This document shows, piece after piece, positions 63,130 to 64,000 of a stretch of 64,000 nt of DNA; positions within the stretch are counted from its first letter, which is position 1; each line of letters starts with the position of its first letter. This DNA comes from an uncultured Selenomonas sp. (lineage in GTDB: Bacteria > Bacillota > Negativicutes > Selenomonadales > Selenomonadaceae): positions 30,860 through 94,859 of the forward strand of contig USAK01000002.1 in NCBI GenBank assembly GCA_900552565.1, in the 5' to 3' direction. Under the pieces are notes generated by a model that worked only from the letters and a program-made list of their open reading frames with translations, did no database searches and was not told the origin of the DNA. The translations under genes and the position numbers were made by a program.

Positions 63130-63197
63130 GTCAAATCCTCTTCTCTTCTATTTATATATCCATACGTCTAATACGCTATGCTGTCCTATGCATCCGC

Positions 63198-63890
63198 TTA
63201 ATCCCGATGGAAGCGGTAGCCGGCGCCGCGGACCGTCTCGATGTACGAAGGGTGCGCAGGGTCCGGCTCAATCTTATCGCGGATGCGGTTGATATGGACC
63301 GCCACAGTCGCGCTGTCGCCGAGGGCATCGAGCCCCCAGATGCGTTCAAACAGCGTTTCGCGGCTGAAAACGAGACCGCGGTTTTCCATGAGGAACTGCA
63401 GCAGCTCAAATTCGCGGTTCGTCAGATGAACTTCCTCGCCATCCTTAAATACGCGGTGCGACTTGGCCTCAAGGGTCAGCCGCCCGCAGGAAAGCTGCGC
63501 GATGCGCGTCTGCTCTTTGGCCGTCAACTGCTCGTAGCGCGAAACATGCGCCTTGACGCGGGCTACGAGTTCATTCGGGCTGAACGGTTTTGTCAGGTAA
63601 TCGTCAGCCCCAAGGCCAAAGCCGCGAATCTTATCAATATCCGTCTGACGCGCCGAAACGATGATGACCGGAATGTCGAGCTCTTCGCGCAGACGGCGGC
63701 AGAGATTGAAGCCATCGAGCCCCGGCAGCATGAGGTCGAGGATGATGAGGTCGTATTTGCCCTTCAGCGCTTCCTGCTGTCCCTTAAGGCCATCGCCTTC
63801 TATCGCGACCTCAAAATCCGAAGCCTCCAGATAGTCGCGTTCAAGTTCGGCAATCTCGCGGTCGTCTTCCACAATCAGGATTTTTTTCAT
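63198..63890 (-). CDS. OmpR/PhoB-family response regulator
   Basis: This 230-aa protein has a receiver domain (phospho-acceptor Asp in YDLIILDLMLPGLDG, acidic pocket in IVEDDREIA, Lys in LTKPFSPNEL) and a winged-helix output domain (about 130-230, with HLTNREFELLQFLMENRG and RGAGYRF). It regulates genes in response to a sensor kinase; the signal is unknown. It lies 45 bp after the upstream partial frame. Confidence 0.95.
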   Translation of the reverse strand: MKKILIVEDDREIAELERDYLEASDFEVAIEGDGLKGQQEALKGKYDLIILDLMLPGLDGFNLCRRLREELDIPVIIVSARQTDIDKIRGFGLGADDYLTKPFSPNELVARVKAHVSRYEQLTAKEQTRIAQLSCGRLTLEAKSHRVFKDGEEVHLTNREFELLQFLMENRGLVFSRETLFERIWGLDALGDSATVAVHINRIRDKIEPDPAHPSYIETVRGAGYRFHRD

Positions 63891-63934
63891 ATCGTCCCTG
63901 CCCCCTGTTTCTCCCTAACAGCATCCAAAAATAG

Positions 63935-64000
63935 TCAAGCTAACGCTTTTTGTTTTGCTGGCAGCCAGATGCAGATACAGAGACCTTTAGGTACGGCGGG
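63935..64000 (-). CDS. C-terminal end of a probable sensor histidine kinase (cut by window edge)
   Basis: Twenty-one codons are visible before a TGA: the frame ends GLCICIWLPAKQKALA. The G-x-C-I-x-I-x-LPA pattern is like the last strand of histidine-kinase ATPase domains, and the position just upstream of a response regulator fits a partner kinase. The fragment is too short for certainty. Confidence 0.45.
   Translation of the reverse strand, partial: PAVPKGLCICIWLPAKQKALA

Overview
The window is chromosomal DNA from a diderm Firmicute of the class Negativicutes. The closest fit is a Selenomonadaceae-type organism; the genus cannot be resolved from sequence reading alone. Two things point this way. 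Firmicute-type genes (rnmV, a YaaO-type decarboxylase next to tmk, atpZ/atpI, DUF896, ddh) sit beside a complete set of Gram-negative outer-membrane (OM) and lipopolysaccharide (LPS) genes. Several gene architectures are also typical of the group: a WaaA-LpxK fusion, LpxI in place of LpxH, a BamA with three POTRA domains, and MlaD with a barrel-like C-terminus. Nearly all genes lie on the minus strand. The plus-strand exceptions are rnhA, a LysR regulator and a DUF896 gene. No tRNA, rRNA, insertion sequence, prophage or CRISPR array was seen.

Layout. 1-4.9 kb: a truncated NhaC-family antiporter, then the operon decarboxylase > tmk > rnmV > rsmA, preceded by a tight cluster of DnaA boxes. 4.9-6.4 kb: a small membrane protein, a YgbA-family cysteine-rich protein and a TSUP transporter. 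6.5-13.8 kb: the full F-type ATP synthase operon (atpI-B-E-F-H-A-G-D-C) with its promoter and terminator, plus atpZ upstream. 14-18.6 kb: wecB and a WecA/TagO-type transferase (undecaprenyl-linked glycan start), dCMP deaminase, a RuvC/YqgF-like nuclease and a DUF3084 protein.

18.6-52.8 kb is one continuous envelope cluster. Read in the direction of transcription (high to low coordinates) it runs mlaE-mlaF-mlaD (phospholipid transport), tolC, tamB, a sigma-70-family factor, a single-pass Pro/Ala-rich membrane protein, bamA, an uncharacterised exported protein with an OM-like C-terminus, three OmpH/Skp-like proteins, lpxD, a late acyltransferase, lpxC, fabZ, lpxA, lpxI, lpxB, msbA, waaA-lpxK, kdsB, kdsA, kdsD, kdsC, a second acyltransferase, lptC, lptA, lptB and one lptF/G-type permease. 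Together these build Kdo2-lipid A, flip it, carry LPS across the periplasm, insert OM proteins and maintain OM lipid balance. lptD, lptE, bamD and tamA are not in the window. Internal promoters (before the first ompH, lpxC and kdsB) suggest several transcription units.

52.9-64 kb: rnhA, serS, an Asp/Glu racemase-family gene divergent from a LysR gene, ddh (meso-diaminopimelate dehydrogenase), nrdA-nrdB with two NrdR-type boxes, a DUF896 gene, a GalE-like epimerase, an OmpR-type response regulator, and the last codons of what is probably its sensor kinase.

The most interesting leads are the sigma factor and membrane protein embedded in the OM cluster (possible envelope-sensing pair), the unknown exported protein between bamA and ompH, the DnaA-box cluster before a nucleotide/rRNA-maturation operon, and an ATP synthase c subunit with an Asp at the usual Na+-ligand Gln position.
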